Positions 1 through 7,394 of a DNA stretch of 40,727 nt are shown one piece after another (position 1 is the stretch's first letter; the number at the start of each line of letters is the position of its first letter). Under the pieces are notes generated by a model. It was given only the letters and a program-made list of their open reading frames with translations. It searched no databases and was not told the origin of the DNA. This DNA is from Candidatus Nanoarchaeia archaeon. GTDB lineage: Archaea > Nanobdellota > Nanobdellia > SCGC-AAA011-G17 > JAUYJU01. Made by a program: the position numbers and the translations under genes. The stretch lies in NCBI GenBank assembly GCA_030700155.1, contig JAUYJU010000029.1, positions 1 through 40,727 of the forward strand. Reading direction: 5' to 3'.

Positions 1-1053
1 GTTGGCACAGGAAATGCTACTGAAATTTTAAAAGAAGGACAAGAGATTACTGTAGATGGAAGAGAAGGAAAAGTTTATAGTGGTAAAGTTGAAATTGCAG
101 AATCTGAAGTATTGAAAGGAGAAAAAACTGAAGAAGGATCCTCAAATTTAGAAACCATAACTGAGGTAAAAACAATAGTTGATTTACCTGAAATTGCTGA
201 AAAAGCTGCAAAGACTGGTGCTGATGGAGTTGGCTTATTAAGAGTTGAATTCTTAATATTGAATATGCCAGAGCACCCATTTTATATGATTACTCATGGT
301 AAGAAAGAAGAATTTGTAACTAAATTAGCTAATGATCTAAGAATAATTGCAACAGCTTTCAAAGGTAAACCTGTTTGGTACAGGACTATGGATGCTCCAA
401 CAGATGAGTTTAGGAAAATGAAGGGAGGAGAAACAGAACCAGAAGAAGATAATCCTATGATGGGCTGGAGATCAATAAGAAGAGATTTAGATCAACCAGA
501 AATGTTACTTGCTCAATTTGAGGCTATTAAAAAGTTACATGACGAAGGCTTAACTAATATAGGAGTTATGATTCCATTAGTTACACATGTAGAACAAATT
601 ATAAAGGCTAAAGAGTATTTGAGAAAAGCTGGTCTTGAACCATTAGAAGAAATTGAATTTGGAATAATGGTAGAAACTCCTGCCGCTGTACAGATAATAG
701 AAGATATTTGCAAGGAAGGAATTGATTTTGTTTCTTTTGGAACTAATGATTTAACTCAGTTTACTTTGGCTATTGATAGGAATAATGGAAGGATAGCTAA
801 GTTATATGATGAGATGCATCCTGCTGTTTTGAAACAAATCAAACATGTTATTGAAGTTTGCAAAGAATATAATGTTGAGACTTCAATGTGCGGACAAGCT
901 GCTTCAAGATTAGATATGGCTGAGTGGTTAGTTAAGACTGGAATTGATTCTATTAGTCCAAATATTGATGCAGTTTCTGAAGTTAGAAGGGTTGTTTATA
1001 GAACTGAGAAGAGATTATTACTTGGAGCTGCAAGAGATAAGTTAAATGAATAA
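1..1053 (+). CDS. ppsA: Phosphoenolpyruvate synthase, C-terminal part (5' partial)
   Basis: The reading frame is open from base 1, so the gene begins outside the window; the ORF-track start at 112 is an internal TTG. The first 40 residues (VGTGNATEIL, then VDGREGKVY) match the end of the phosphohistidine swivel domain. The rest is the PEP/pyruvate-binding TIM barrel, with GADGVGLLRVEF, VETPAA, FGTNDLTQF and the catalytic-cysteine motif SMCGQAAS. The enzyme converts pyruvate, ATP and water to PEP, AMP and phosphate in the cytosol, feeding gluconeogenesis. Only about 350 of the usual 750-800 residues are visible. Pyruvate phosphate dikinase is the alternative, but the closing segment fits PpsA better. 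Confidence 0.95.
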   Translation, partial: VGTGNATEILKEGQEITVDGREGKVYSGKVEIAESEVLKGEKTEEGSSNLETITEVKTIVDLPEIAEKAAKTGADGVGLLRVEFLILNMPEHPFYMITHGKKEEFVTKLANDLRIIATAFKGKPVWYRTMDAPTDEFRKMKGGETEPEEDNPMMGWRSIRRDLDQPEMLLAQFEAIKKLHDEGLTNIGVMIPLVTHVEQIIKAKEYLRKAGLEPLEEIEFGIMVETPAAVQIIEDICKEGIDFVSFGTNDLTQFTLAIDRNNGRIAKLYDEMHPAVLKQIKHVIEVCKEYNVETSMCGQAASRLDMAEWLVKTGIDSISPNIDAVSEVRRVVYRTEKRLLLGAARDKLNE

Positions 1054-1066
1054 TGGATAGTGAATA

Positions 1067-1468
1067 ATGGATAGAATACTAAAATCCAATTTGAGATTGA
1101 TGCAGAGTACTGGGCGAGGTGGAATGACTCATCTTTTAAATCAAGCGAGTTTTGGCGCAAGAGGAAGTTTTAGAGGATTTGGATATTTTTCTACAAATTT
1201 TTTTTATGATGGTGATGGCAAGATTATAGAATTTACAAATAAGAAGCTGCCAGAATCTGATGTTGAGATTCATAGAGGGGGCTTCATAATAATTATGGAT
1301 ATTAAGAATCAAAGACAAGGAATTGCAAGAGTTGATGTGCCTAAAGATAGCCCTAGAACAGCCACTGTGAAACTTGTTGAATCTGCAAAAGAACTAAACC
1401 AAATATGGGGCTGGCCCGAATGTGAAGTTGAGTTAGGAGACTTTGAAAAATTTCTTGGACAAAAATGA
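1067..1468 (+). CDS. Hypothetical protein, 133 aa
   Basis: I do not recognise the family. The protein is soluble with no membrane segment. It has a glycine/arginine-rich N-terminal part (TGRGGMTHLL, FGARGSFRGFGYF), then a beta-rich middle (FYDGDGKIIEF, GGFIIIMDIK) and an acidic C-terminus. It lies 13 bp after ppsA in the same direction, so it may share that transcript. The start is uncertain: ATG 1067 falls in a short direct repeat (aatggatag twice) and has no convincing Shine-Dalgarno sequence, and an in-frame ATG follows at codon 12. It converges with the PIN-domain gene, ending 6 bp from it. The intact, compositionally normal frame makes it a likely gene of unknown function. Confidence 0.65.
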   Translation: MDRILKSNLRLMQSTGRGGMTHLLNQASFGARGSFRGFGYFSTNFFYDGDGKIIEFTNKKLPESDVEIHRGGFIIIMDIKNQRQGIARVDVPKDSPRTATVKLVESAKELNQIWGWPECEVELGDFEKFLGQK

Positions 1469-1474
1469 GTAAAT

Positions 1475-1888
1475 TTAGATTAAACTAATCATTTCTTGAG
1501 TAGTGATTATTTTAATTTTAGTTTGTTTTATTAATTTCTTATCATTAGACCTAATAACACTAGAAGGATAAGCTAAGGCACATGCAAAGAAAAGTTGGTC
1601 TTCTGGAGATTCAACCTTATTTGCTAATTCTTCAGATTCATTGTAAAATTGATTAAGCATTTCTGTTGGAATAATCATGACTTTTTTTAGTATTAAACCC
1701 AATAATTTATCGAATTCTTTTTCATCCATTCCCGATTTTTCAAGTAAATTTGATTTGTATTTCTCAACTTCCTCAAAAATTATCTCTGGAAATAAGAATA
1801 AATTTTCATATTCAAGTATTAGTTTACGAGTAGAAGAATCTTTAATTAAAGCTGCAAAGAGTATATTAGAATCAATGACTATATGCAT
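1475..1888 (-). CDS. vapC: PIN-domain ribonuclease toxin (VapC-like)
   Basis: The 137 aa match a PIN domain in length and layout. The first strand has the metal-binding aspartate (HIVIDSNIL, D6), a conserved acid sits near E40, SPEDQLFFACAL carries D97, and IRSNDKKL carries D116. Such proteins are Mg-dependent endoribonucleases that cut tRNA, rRNA or mRNA when released from their antitoxin. The start codon lies inside the 3' end of the upstream ribbon-helix-helix gene (17-bp overlap), so the two are translationally coupled, as in VapBC modules. The RNA target cannot be read from sequence. Archaeal PIN proteins also act in rRNA maturation, but the antitoxin partner favours a toxin. Confidence 0.85.
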   Translation of the reverse strand: MHIVIDSNILFAALIKDSSTRKLILEYENLFLFPEIIFEEVEKYKSNLLEKSGMDEKEFDKLLGLILKKVMIIPTEMLNQFYNESEELANKVESPEDQLFFACALAYPSSVIRSNDKKLIKQTKIKIITTQEMISLI

Positions 1889-2105
1889 GCGTGAACCTTT
1901 GCGTAGCTGCTGATTTTATCTTTTTACTGAATTCTTCAACATCTTTTTTTGTCAGCTTACTTTTTTTGGCCAATTTATCAGCTAAAATCAGAGATTCTAA
2001 TCTCTCTAGGATTGCTTTTCGAGCTACTTCACTCCATTTAATTTCTGAAAATTGTTTCATTTTTTCTTGTACATCATCTGGCATTGATAGAGTCATATTA
2101 CCCAT
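1872..2105 (-). CDS. vapB: Ribbon-helix-helix antitoxin (VapB-like)
   Basis: The start chosen is ATG 2105 (MGNMTLSMPDD, 77 aa), not the track's 2135, because a GGTGA Shine-Dalgarno sequence lies 5 nt upstream of 2105 and the TATA box at 2137-2144 puts the transcript start near 2115. The N-terminus (MTLSMPDDVQEKMKQF, then SEVARKAILERLE) is a typical RHH/CopG fold: a DNA-binding beta strand and two helices for dimerisation. The lysine-rich helical C-terminus (LAKKSKLTKKDVEEF) would wrap the toxin. It is expected to neutralise the downstream PIN protein and repress its own promoter. Confidence 0.85.
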   Translation of the reverse strand: MGNMTLSMPDDVQEKMKQFSEIKWSEVARKAILERLESLILADKLAKKSKLTKKDVEEFSKKIKSAATQRFTHAYSH

Positions 2106-2114
2106 AATAATCAC

Positions 2115-2144
2115 CACATAAATATGTGATGGCACATATATAAA
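2115..2144 (-). promoter_or_regulatory. vapBC promoter with palindromic operator candidate
   Basis: Read on the minus strand, TTTATATA (2137-2144) is a good archaeal TATA box. Between it and the vapB start is the perfect inverted repeat CACATA-AA-TATGTG (2115-2128), covering the predicted transcription start. A site there would block initiation, and RHH antitoxins commonly bind such short palindromes to autoregulate. The operator role is inferred. Confidence 0.55.
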
Positions 2145-2207
2145 TCTTTGGGTTTGTGAACAATGTGAATGATTAATATTGTTATTATAAACTCATAAAA
2201 GAAGCAA

Positions 2208-2342
2208 TTAAGCTACACGACGAATCCGACCATGTTTAGCGTCTTCGAGACTTTCAGTTAGTTGTTTTATCAAGTCGTGATCAATTTTTTCGAGCTTTTT
2301 TAGACGCCCATACTCTTCTTTTGATATTGTTATTGTTTCCAT
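2208..2342 (-). CDS. Orphan antitoxin-like small protein, 44 aa
   Basis: This gene is absent from the ORF track. It reads METITISKEEYGRLKKLEKI, ending LEDAKHGRIRRVA. The opening strand, the SKEEYxRLKKLE helix and the C-terminal SLEDxKxGRIRRV tail resemble short archaeal RelB/Phd-like antitoxins, whose tail inserts into a RelE-type toxin. No toxin gene is adjacent: the next minus-strand gene is the self-contained VapBC pair. A TATA-like sequence (aattttatataag on the minus strand) lies about 20-30 bp upstream of the ATG. It could be an orphan acting on a toxin elsewhere, or the remnant of a lost module. Confidence 0.7.
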   Translation of the reverse strand: METITISKEEYGRLKKLEKIDHDLIKQLTESLEDAKHGRIRRVA

Positions 2343-2396
2343 TTAAAATACTTTGATTACAACTTATATAAAATTAACGTTGAAAATTTAAATGAG

Positions 2397-2497
2397 TAAA
2401 TTTATATATACTTTATAAGATATTCTTTATAAAGGCTATTAGCTTGAGTTTGGCATAGTGCTGGAAACGCTAAATTCAAGCTTCTAAAGCCTTTTAG
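2397..2497 (+). ncRNA. Candidate small RNA: TATA box followed by a long hairpin
   Basis: This lies in a roughly 330-bp stretch without a gene. A strong TATA box (TTTATATATA, 2401-2410) predicts a transcript start near 2430. At 2431 a hairpin begins: AAAGGCT pairs with AGCCTTT (2488-2494), then, after a small internal loop, 14 bp pair AGCTTGAGTTTGGC (2441-2454) with GCTAAATTCAAGCT (2469-2482), with G-U wobbles. The loop is 14 nt and a TTTT run follows at 2492-2495. I found no ORF, no tRNA features and no clear C/D boxes or kink-turn. A second short stem (TTACCA/TGGTAA) follows at about 2500-2519. The RNA identity is unknown, and a MITE-like remnant is an alternative. Confidence 0.45.
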
Positions 2498-2531
2498 ACT
2501 TACCATTTAGTCGTGGTAACAAAACGAAAGA

Positions 2532-2638
2532 TTTATATACGACCACTATTATTTGTATTACTATCGTTGGTTGATAACACTTAATTCCCAAATGGCGTTT
2601 CTTTACCCCCCGGTAAGTTAGCGCCTTTGGGTACTTTT
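2532..2638 (+). promoter_or_regulatory. Second TATA box and structured leader hairpin upstream of the zinc-ribbon gene
   Basis: TTTATATA at 2532-2539 predicts a transcript start near 2560. The RNA would contain a compact hairpin at 2587-2631. CCCAAA pairs with TTTGGG and GGCG with CGCC, with one bulged T between them on the 5' arm. Above that is a symmetric 5/5 internal loop, then TTACC/GGTAA closing a CCCC loop. A TTTT run follows at 2635-2638, and the next Shine-Dalgarno sequence is about 20 nt later. It may be a leader element regulating the zinc-ribbon gene or a second small RNA ending at the T-run. Confidence 0.4.
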
Positions 2639-2670
2639 AAGACTAATAAAACATCATGGAGGATGCAAAA

Positions 2671-2814
2671 GTGGAACAAGTCCTTGAAACAAGAGATAAC
2701 ACAGGATTGAAGATGAGGTGCTTTAAGTGCAATTATGAATGGGAGAGCAGAAAAGAAAGCCCAAAAGCTTGTCCTAGATGTAAGACAAGACTTGATTACA
2801 CTCGTAAAGAATAA
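2671..2814 (+). CDS. Small zinc-ribbon protein, 47 aa
   Basis: This gene is not in the ORF track. I chose GTG 2671 because GGAGG at 2658-2662 sits 8 nt upstream. An in-frame ATG at 2656 would give 52 aa but has no ribosome-binding site. The protein has a short leader, then MRCFKCNYEW and KACPRCKTRL, two CxxC knuckles 15 residues apart that would hold one zinc. Single rubredoxin-like ribbons of this type occur in many archaea as RNA-, DNA- or protein-binding modules; no specific job can be assigned. It lies 52 bp before the metallophosphoesterase and may be co-transcribed with it. Confidence 0.75.
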   Translation: MEQVLETRDNTGLKMRCFKCNYEWESRKESPKACPRCKTRLDYTRKE

Positions 2815-2866
2815 TTATTTCAACCAAAGAAAGAGGTTATCTTTTTTTAAAATTGAGGTTTAAAAA

Positions 2867-3811
2867 ATGAGATTAGTACACGTTACAGATCTGCATACAG
2901 ATCTTAAAAAATATGAAAGAGCTGTGAATTATGTTAATTCTAGCGGAGCTGACGGCTTAATAATTACAGGGGATTTAACTGATAGAAATTCTGTTACTTA
3001 TCCTCAAGCTTATAAAGAAGCTGTTATGAAAGCTAAGGTGAAGAATGCTAGTCCTGAAGTTAGTGATTTAATGAAACAACATGATTTTCTAGTTGGAAAG
3101 AATGTTGAAATGAAGAAAAAAGGTGCAACTGATGAAGATTTGGAAGATTTAATTGGTGAATTTCAAATTCTAGAATCAAAAATAGAAAAGGCTTTAGAAC
3201 CTATTAGAGGTGAAATTGATAAATCTGCTTTGCAGTTATTTAGAAATTATCAGGTCAGTGAAGCTCAGGAAGTTGATGAGATTTTGGGTGGAGCTAAATC
3301 TACAGTTTTAGCTGTATTAGGAAATCATGATCCGTATTTTTTACCAGAAGTTATGGAAAATATTCATTTTTTAGATAGAGCAGGTTCTGTTGAATTAAGT
3401 GGATTAAGATTTGCAGGAACTCCATCAACTTATGAAATGGTTAGAGGAATACCTATGAACGATTATACTCACTTAGGAGATTATGTAGTTGATGGTCAGG
3501 TTAGTGAAAGTCCTGAATATAATAGATTGAAAGGGCAGAAAATTGATGTTTTAGCTACGCATACTACTTTATTAGATAGATTAACTAAGGATACTATGAG
3601 GGGTAAAAAACCTGATCAAGTTATGCTTAGGATTTTGCAAGAATCTGGAGCTAAATTGAATTTAGGTGGACATTTCCACGAACCTTCTCAAGGTAGAGTT
3701 AGTGATATTTTAAATTTGAATCCCGGTGATGGACAGATTTATGATATGGAAATAGAAAAAGTAAATGGTGCTGCTAGAGTTAAGAAATTAATTATTTATG
3801 GTTTTGAATAG
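2867..3811 (+). CDS. Calcineurin-like metallophosphoesterase, 314 aa
   Basis: The five metallophosphoesterase blocks appear in order: VTDLHTD (D8, H10), ITGDLTDR (D36), LGNHDPYF (N153, H154), ATHT (about residue 230) and GGHFHEP (about 267). These bind two metal ions for phosphoester hydrolysis. Between blocks 2 and 3 there is an extra, mostly charged helical segment of about 100 residues (roughly 45-145), longer than in minimal family members and possibly a lid or dimerisation arm. GAGGTTTAAAA precedes the ATG. The substrate cannot be inferred; cyclic nucleotides, nucleotides and protein phosphates are all handled by this fold. It converges with the HTH gene, ending 1 bp from it. Confidence 0.88.
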   Translation: MRLVHVTDLHTDLKKYERAVNYVNSSGADGLIITGDLTDRNSVTYPQAYKEAVMKAKVKNASPEVSDLMKQHDFLVGKNVEMKKKGATDEDLEDLIGEFQILESKIEKALEPIRGEIDKSALQLFRNYQVSEAQEVDEILGGAKSTVLAVLGNHDPYFLPEVMENIHFLDRAGSVELSGLRFAGTPSTYEMVRGIPMNDYTHLGDYVVDGQVSESPEYNRLKGQKIDVLATHTTLLDRLTKDTMRGKKPDQVMLRILQESGAKLNLGGHFHEPSQGRVSDILNLNPGDGQIYDMEIEKVNGAARVKKLIIYGFE

Positions 3812-3812
3812 A

Positions 3813-4121
3813 TTATTCGATAATTAGTTCTTCATTTAAATTTCTTTTAATTAACATCCAATCAAGCTTAACTAAGTTTTTGACAAATAGATTGCTCATG
3901 TTTAATTGATAATAATCAGATTTTCCAATTTTTCTTGTTTTAATAAGTATACCTGACTTTATGAAATCCTTGAAAAATGATTTAATAGAATTGTAACTTA
4001 CGTTACTGCCTTTAGCTATTTCTGTCATAGGGAAATCGAAAAAATGATTATCTATTAGGAAATCTAATACTCTTACTTTTGGACTATTTCCAAATAATTT
4101 TTTAATGCTTGTGATCTTCAT
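3813..4121 (-). CDS. Winged-helix transcriptional regulator, 102 aa
   Basis: I chose ATG 4121 (MKITSIKKLFGNS), giving 102 aa; the track's longer version starts inside the preceding gene without an initiation signal. The body reads as a winged helix-turn-helix: KVRVLDFLIDN, FPMTEIAKGSNVSYNSIKSFFKDFIKSGIL (helices 2-3) and a wing TRKIGKSDYYQLN. The opening LFGNSPKVRVLDFL is a common start in archaeal MarR/ArsR-like regulators. It is the last gene of a minus-strand operon with the membrane protein (20-bp overlap) and the nucleotidyltransferase, so it probably regulates that set. No ligand domain is visible. Confidence 0.75.
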   Translation of the reverse strand: MKITSIKKLFGNSPKVRVLDFLIDNHFFDFPMTEIAKGSNVSYNSIKSFFKDFIKSGILIKTRKIGKSDYYQLNMSNLFVKNLVKLDWMLIKRNLNEELIIE

Positions 4122-4752
4122 GAGAATCTGCTTTTTTATATAATTCTTTTTCAGTATATTCTCCAAGTTTTTTAAGTCCTGGATATACTCCTGGTTCTGC
4201 TTCAACTTTACCTATTTCCGCTTCAAGTTCTTCAGTTGTTGGCGGTCTTGAAGACGTCCTGGTTACTGCTGGAGTAGGTCTTCCTGGAATTGGCAATGCT
4301 GATGATGGAAATCCAACAATCCACCATATTGTTAAGATTGCTCCAAGGAAAACTAGGATATATCTGTTTAATACTAAATTTACAATAAATTGTTCTATAG
4401 TTTCATTTACAAATTGGAAATATAATATTACGAAGAAAGTTGCAAATCCAATCCAAGAAAGTTTCTTTTGATCTTTAATACCAAGTAAACCAAGAATCAT
4501 CATAAAAGATACCATAATAATTAATCCAAAACCTACTTTTTCCAAAAAAGAATTCATCAAAGAAGATATTTGCATAGAAGCTGTTGTAAAAAATCCTATT
4601 ATGGCTGCAAGAGCGATACTATACTTTTTCTTTTCAAATAATCTTACTTTTTCTAGAATTGCATAAACTAAAGTGAATGCTAAAAAAAATGGAATTACTA
4701 TACTGAATACACCAATTTCCCTGCTAGTATCTAAGAATGTATTAAACACCAT
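4102..4752 (-). CDS. Five-TM membrane protein, unknown function
   Basis: ATG 4752 is preferred; the track start at 4770 is a TTG inside the upstream gene. Hydrophobic segments are visible at about VFSIVIPFFLAFTLVYAI, SIALAAIIGFFTT, GLIIMVSFMMILGLLG, WIGFATFFVILYFQF and YILVFLGAILTIWWIV, giving five TM helices. A Pro/Thr-rich linker (PIPGRPTPAVTRTSS) and a charged helical tail ending DSHEDHKH follow. I have no named family; the layout resembles conserved membrane proteins of DPANN archaea. It starts 1 nt after the nucleotidyltransferase stop and overlaps the winged-HTH gene, so all three are co-translated. The cytoplasmic tail could contact either partner; that is speculation. Confidence 0.7.
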   Translation of the reverse strand: MVFNTFLDTSREIGVFSIVIPFFLAFTLVYAILEKVRLFEKKKYSIALAAIIGFFTTASMQISSLMNSFLEKVGFGLIIMVSFMMILGLLGIKDQKKLSWIGFATFFVILYFQFVNETIEQFIVNLVLNRYILVFLGAILTIWWIVGFPSSALPIPGRPTPAVTRTSSRPPTTEELEAEIGKVEAEPGVYPGLKKLGEYTEKELYKKADSHEDHKH

Positions 4753-4753
4753 A

Positions 4754-5548
4754 TTATCTCTTTGATTCAATAAATTGTTTCATATTATTTACGAATTTTT
4801 CTGCCATTTTCCTATATCTGTCGTAATCAAGACCTGAAACTTCTTTAATATCACGATGAGTAATTCCCTTGAATACATTGTAAAGAGTATCTATTGTTTT
4901 AGCATCTGTTCTATCTACCTTAAGATGCTGTCTTAGCATATCTGCAACATGAGAAGGTGTAGGTGGTATTTCACCCTGTGCCATTAAAGCTGCATGAGCT
5001 GCATCAATAGCTGCCCAGTATAAATCTACTGTCGCTGTTAGTATGTTCATCTTAGACCTGTGTAAAGAAGCTGGAGCCATTGTGAAGTAAGTCCAGACTG
5101 ATTCTTCTGAAGGTCTAATACGTCCTTGGTCTAATAAAGCTTGTAAAGGATCAAAAAATCCAGTATCTATTAAGGCTATACCATACCTTAAAATATTAAC
5201 TGCTACTGGATCTCCTACTTTAGCATATTCCCAAAATGAAGTTAGTTTCATAGTTTGTATGTGCAGTCTTTTAGGTTCTACGTCTGCGATTGCTTTTTCT
5301 GCAAGAATTCTATAAGTTTGAATTAAACTTTCTGAGAATTGTATACGGACATCATCTAAAACTACAAGAATATCAATATCATTTGCTCCTTTTTGTCTTC
5401 TTGCTACTGAACCAAATAAAATAACTCCTGATAATAATCCACCAATTTCTTTGTACATTATTCTAGCAAACTTTCTTGCAAGTTCTACATCTTGTTGTGG
5501 ATATCTAGTTATATTTTTAGGAGCTGTTCTCCTTACATTGAATCTCAT
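4754..5548 (-). CDS. Nucleotidyltransferase (Pol-beta/MNT fold) with HEPN-like C-terminal domain
   Basis: Residues 40-70 contain LFGSVARRQKGANDIDILVV, the GS...DxD signature of the minimal nucleotidyltransferase fold, with both catalytic aspartates present. The second half (about 160-264) is all-helical (MNILTATVDLYWAAIDAAHAA, VADMLRQHLKV, DRYRKMAEKFVNNM) and looks like a HEPN-type bundle. I see no RxxxxH RNase motif in it, so it is more likely structural. Separate MNT and HEPN proteins form toxin-antitoxin pairs in which MNT AMPylates HEPN; here both appear fused. The start has a good GAGGTGAAT ribosome-binding site. First gene of the set with the membrane protein and winged-HTH. Confidence 0.75.
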   Translation of the reverse strand: MRFNVRRTAPKNITRYPQQDVELARKFARIMYKEIGGLLSGVILFGSVARRQKGANDIDILVVLDDVRIQFSESLIQTYRILAEKAIADVEPKRLHIQTMKLTSFWEYAKVGDPVAVNILRYGIALIDTGFFDPLQALLDQGRIRPSEESVWTYFTMAPASLHRSKMNILTATVDLYWAAIDAAHAALMAQGEIPPTPSHVADMLRQHLKVDRTDAKTIDTLYNVFKGITHRDIKEVSGLDYDRYRKMAEKFVNNMKQFIESKR

Positions 5549-5560
5549 TAATTCACCTCT

Positions 5561-7345
5561 TTATTCTAATGGTATTTCAGATGACCATGAAGACCAGTCT
5601 CTGAAAGGAACGTATTCTCCAACAATGTGTTGTGTTGGATTTCCTACTTGATTGAAATATGAAGTTTCTATTTCTGTCCAGGAGTTAGGAGCACCATCTA
5701 TCTTGTAAATTGGAGTGTTAAGTAATTTCCAAGTATCTGTTACAGCTGAGTGAATGTGTTCTGGTGCTTGACCACCTGGTTCGATGATCATTCTTCCATC
5801 CCAGCCGCCTTCTGAAATTTCTTTTACAAATTCTTCTATTGGAGCATTACCTGCTCCAGGTGTTAAGTGTTCATCATTCCAACCAAAATTATCATTTAAG
5901 TGAACATGACCTATAATCCCTCTTTGTTTTAAATCTTTTACCTGAGCTAATAACCATTTGTTAAATTTCTGATCGTTCTGCTCGTTTGTTAAAGAAGGAT
6001 CTTTCTTAAAATATTTTCTCCAGAAGTTTGCGTGTCCAATATCAAAAGTTGCCTTAATATGGTCTGCTGCTGTTTTTGCTGCTTCTCCTGAGGACATGCC
6101 TTTATTTTTTAATTCATTGGCCATTATTGCTCTTGATTTTTCTATTACTTCTGCTAATTCCTGGGGGTGATTTCCATAACTTTCAGGTGCCCAGTTTTCT
6201 ACTGCAATCCACAGTTTTTCATCTAATTTCTTTTCTTTTTCAATTTTGTATGCTTTTAGAGCTTCTTCTGCAAGTCCTTCAGCAGCTCTTTCTATTCCAT
6301 AACCATAAACTGTTTCTGTATTCTGTATATCTTTTTCTATGTTCTTAACTTGTTTTAAATGTGCAATTGCTGATTTTTTAAGAGCATCATGTTCTTCTCT
6401 TTTTCTTTCTGCTATTTCCTTAAGAGCTTCTTCTGGATTATCCAAAAGAATACCTTCACGTCTTGAAATATTCCTTGCTATTGAGATTGCTTGAGCATCT
6501 CCTTCTTTAGCTTTTCTTGCAAGTTCTTCTGCTTGTTCAACTTCATTGAATAATCTTTTTGTTCTGCTTGAGGCTCTTAATGCTTCTCCTTGTGCAAGTT
6601 CTAATTCTTTTTTTAAATATTCTTTGTAAACTACTTCTCCAGCTTTTATTCCATGAGTTGGTTCTTTTTCTTTTATTAATTCGTGAATTGTTTTTTCTTG
6701 TATTAGAGGGACTCCATATCTATCTGTATGTTCTTCATCTGTTACCTGAATTTTTGTTGATCTTGAAATTTGTTTTAACTTTCCTGTTTCTGTATCTACT
6801 AAAGTTAAAGGACCTTCTATTCTTTCTTTAGAACTTGATTCAAAAAAATCATCCTTGGAAGCAAATCTTTTTTCTGCTTCAAATACCGGTCTTGGGAATT
6901 CTCCTAAATGAACGACTACTGGACCCCCGCCTGCAACATCAGCTGCAAAACTTAAAGCTCTGTCAATTTCTACTTTTGCTCTTCCTTGATTTTCTTTTGA
7001 GAAACCTTCTTGTCCTAATCCTGATAATGTAGAAGCATTACCAGAACCAACTGCTGGTGAAGCGTGTGTAGACAGACGAACTTTGTTTATTTTTGCCAAT
7101 TCACGCATTTCATCTCTTTCTTCTCTTGAATGTAATTCTGGAGTTAAATTACCTTGACCTATACTACCTTTTCCTGAGCCAAACCAGCCTAATTCTATGA
7201 CTTTTCCACCACGAGAAATAGCTGATTTTAATTCTTGTAATTGATGTTTTCCAGGGTGGGTAGATACTCCTAAGTGAGATGTCTCTATCTGGAATTTCTT
7301 CCTTGTAGTATCCAATGTATTTTGATAGTCGTTACTAAACTTCAT
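5561..7345 (-). CDS. AP-endonuclease-2/xylose-isomerase-like TIM-barrel protein with helical insertion, 594 aa
   Basis: The protein shows strands and metal-ligand positions of the xylose-isomerase-like (AP_endonuc_2) barrel: LSTHASPAVG (about 91-100), VVVHLGEFP (143-151), WIAVENWAPE (E383), FDIGHANFW (D435, H438), GHVHLNDNFG (H480, H482, D485) and MIIEPGG (E522). These residues would bind two or three divalent metals. About 220 residues between barrel strands (roughly 155-375) are charged and coiled-coil-like, far beyond the usual 280-residue family length. Substrates in the family range from abasic DNA to sugars; none can be fixed here. A TATA-like sequence lies near 7383-7395 on the minus strand. 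Confidence 0.75.
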   Translation of the reverse strand: MKFSNDYQNTLDTTRKKFQIETSHLGVSTHPGKHQLQELKSAISRGGKVIELGWFGSGKGSIGQGNLTPELHSREERDEMRELAKINKVRLSTHASPAVGSGNASTLSGLGQEGFSKENQGRAKVEIDRALSFAADVAGGGPVVVHLGEFPRPVFEAEKRFASKDDFFESSSKERIEGPLTLVDTETGKLKQISRSTKIQVTDEEHTDRYGVPLIQEKTIHELIKEKEPTHGIKAGEVVYKEYLKKELELAQGEALRASSRTKRLFNEVEQAEELARKAKEGDAQAISIARNISRREGILLDNPEEALKEIAERKREEHDALKKSAIAHLKQVKNIEKDIQNTETVYGYGIERAAEGLAEEALKAYKIEKEKKLDEKLWIAVENWAPESYGNHPQELAEVIEKSRAIMANELKNKGMSSGEAAKTAADHIKATFDIGHANFWRKYFKKDPSLTNEQNDQKFNKWLLAQVKDLKQRGIIGHVHLNDNFGWNDEHLTPGAGNAPIEEFVKEISEGGWDGRMIIEPGGQAPEHIHSAVTDTWKLLNTPIYKIDGAPNSWTEIETSYFNQVGNPTQHIVGEYVPFRDWSSWSSEIPLE

Positions 7346-7394
7346 TTTACTATTATGAGGAAGATTTAGGTCTTTTTAAGCTTTATTATAAAGA

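Noticed and set aside
47-280. Minus-strand ORF opposite ppsA
   Set aside because: Low-complexity Leu/Gln frame antisense to a clear PEP synthase; no ribosome-binding site or promoter.
2431-2631. tRNA, C/D or H/ACA RNA in the gene-poor stretch
   Set aside because: No T-loop GTTCGA, no paired C/D boxes, no convincing kink-turn or properly placed ACA; kept only as an unassigned candidate RNA.
6076-7032. Leucine-rich plus-strand ORFs (6076, 6559, 6835)
   Set aside because: They are antisense shadows of the charged helical region of the 594-aa TIM-barrel gene; the leucine and phenylalanine runs come from reversed Lys/Glu codons.
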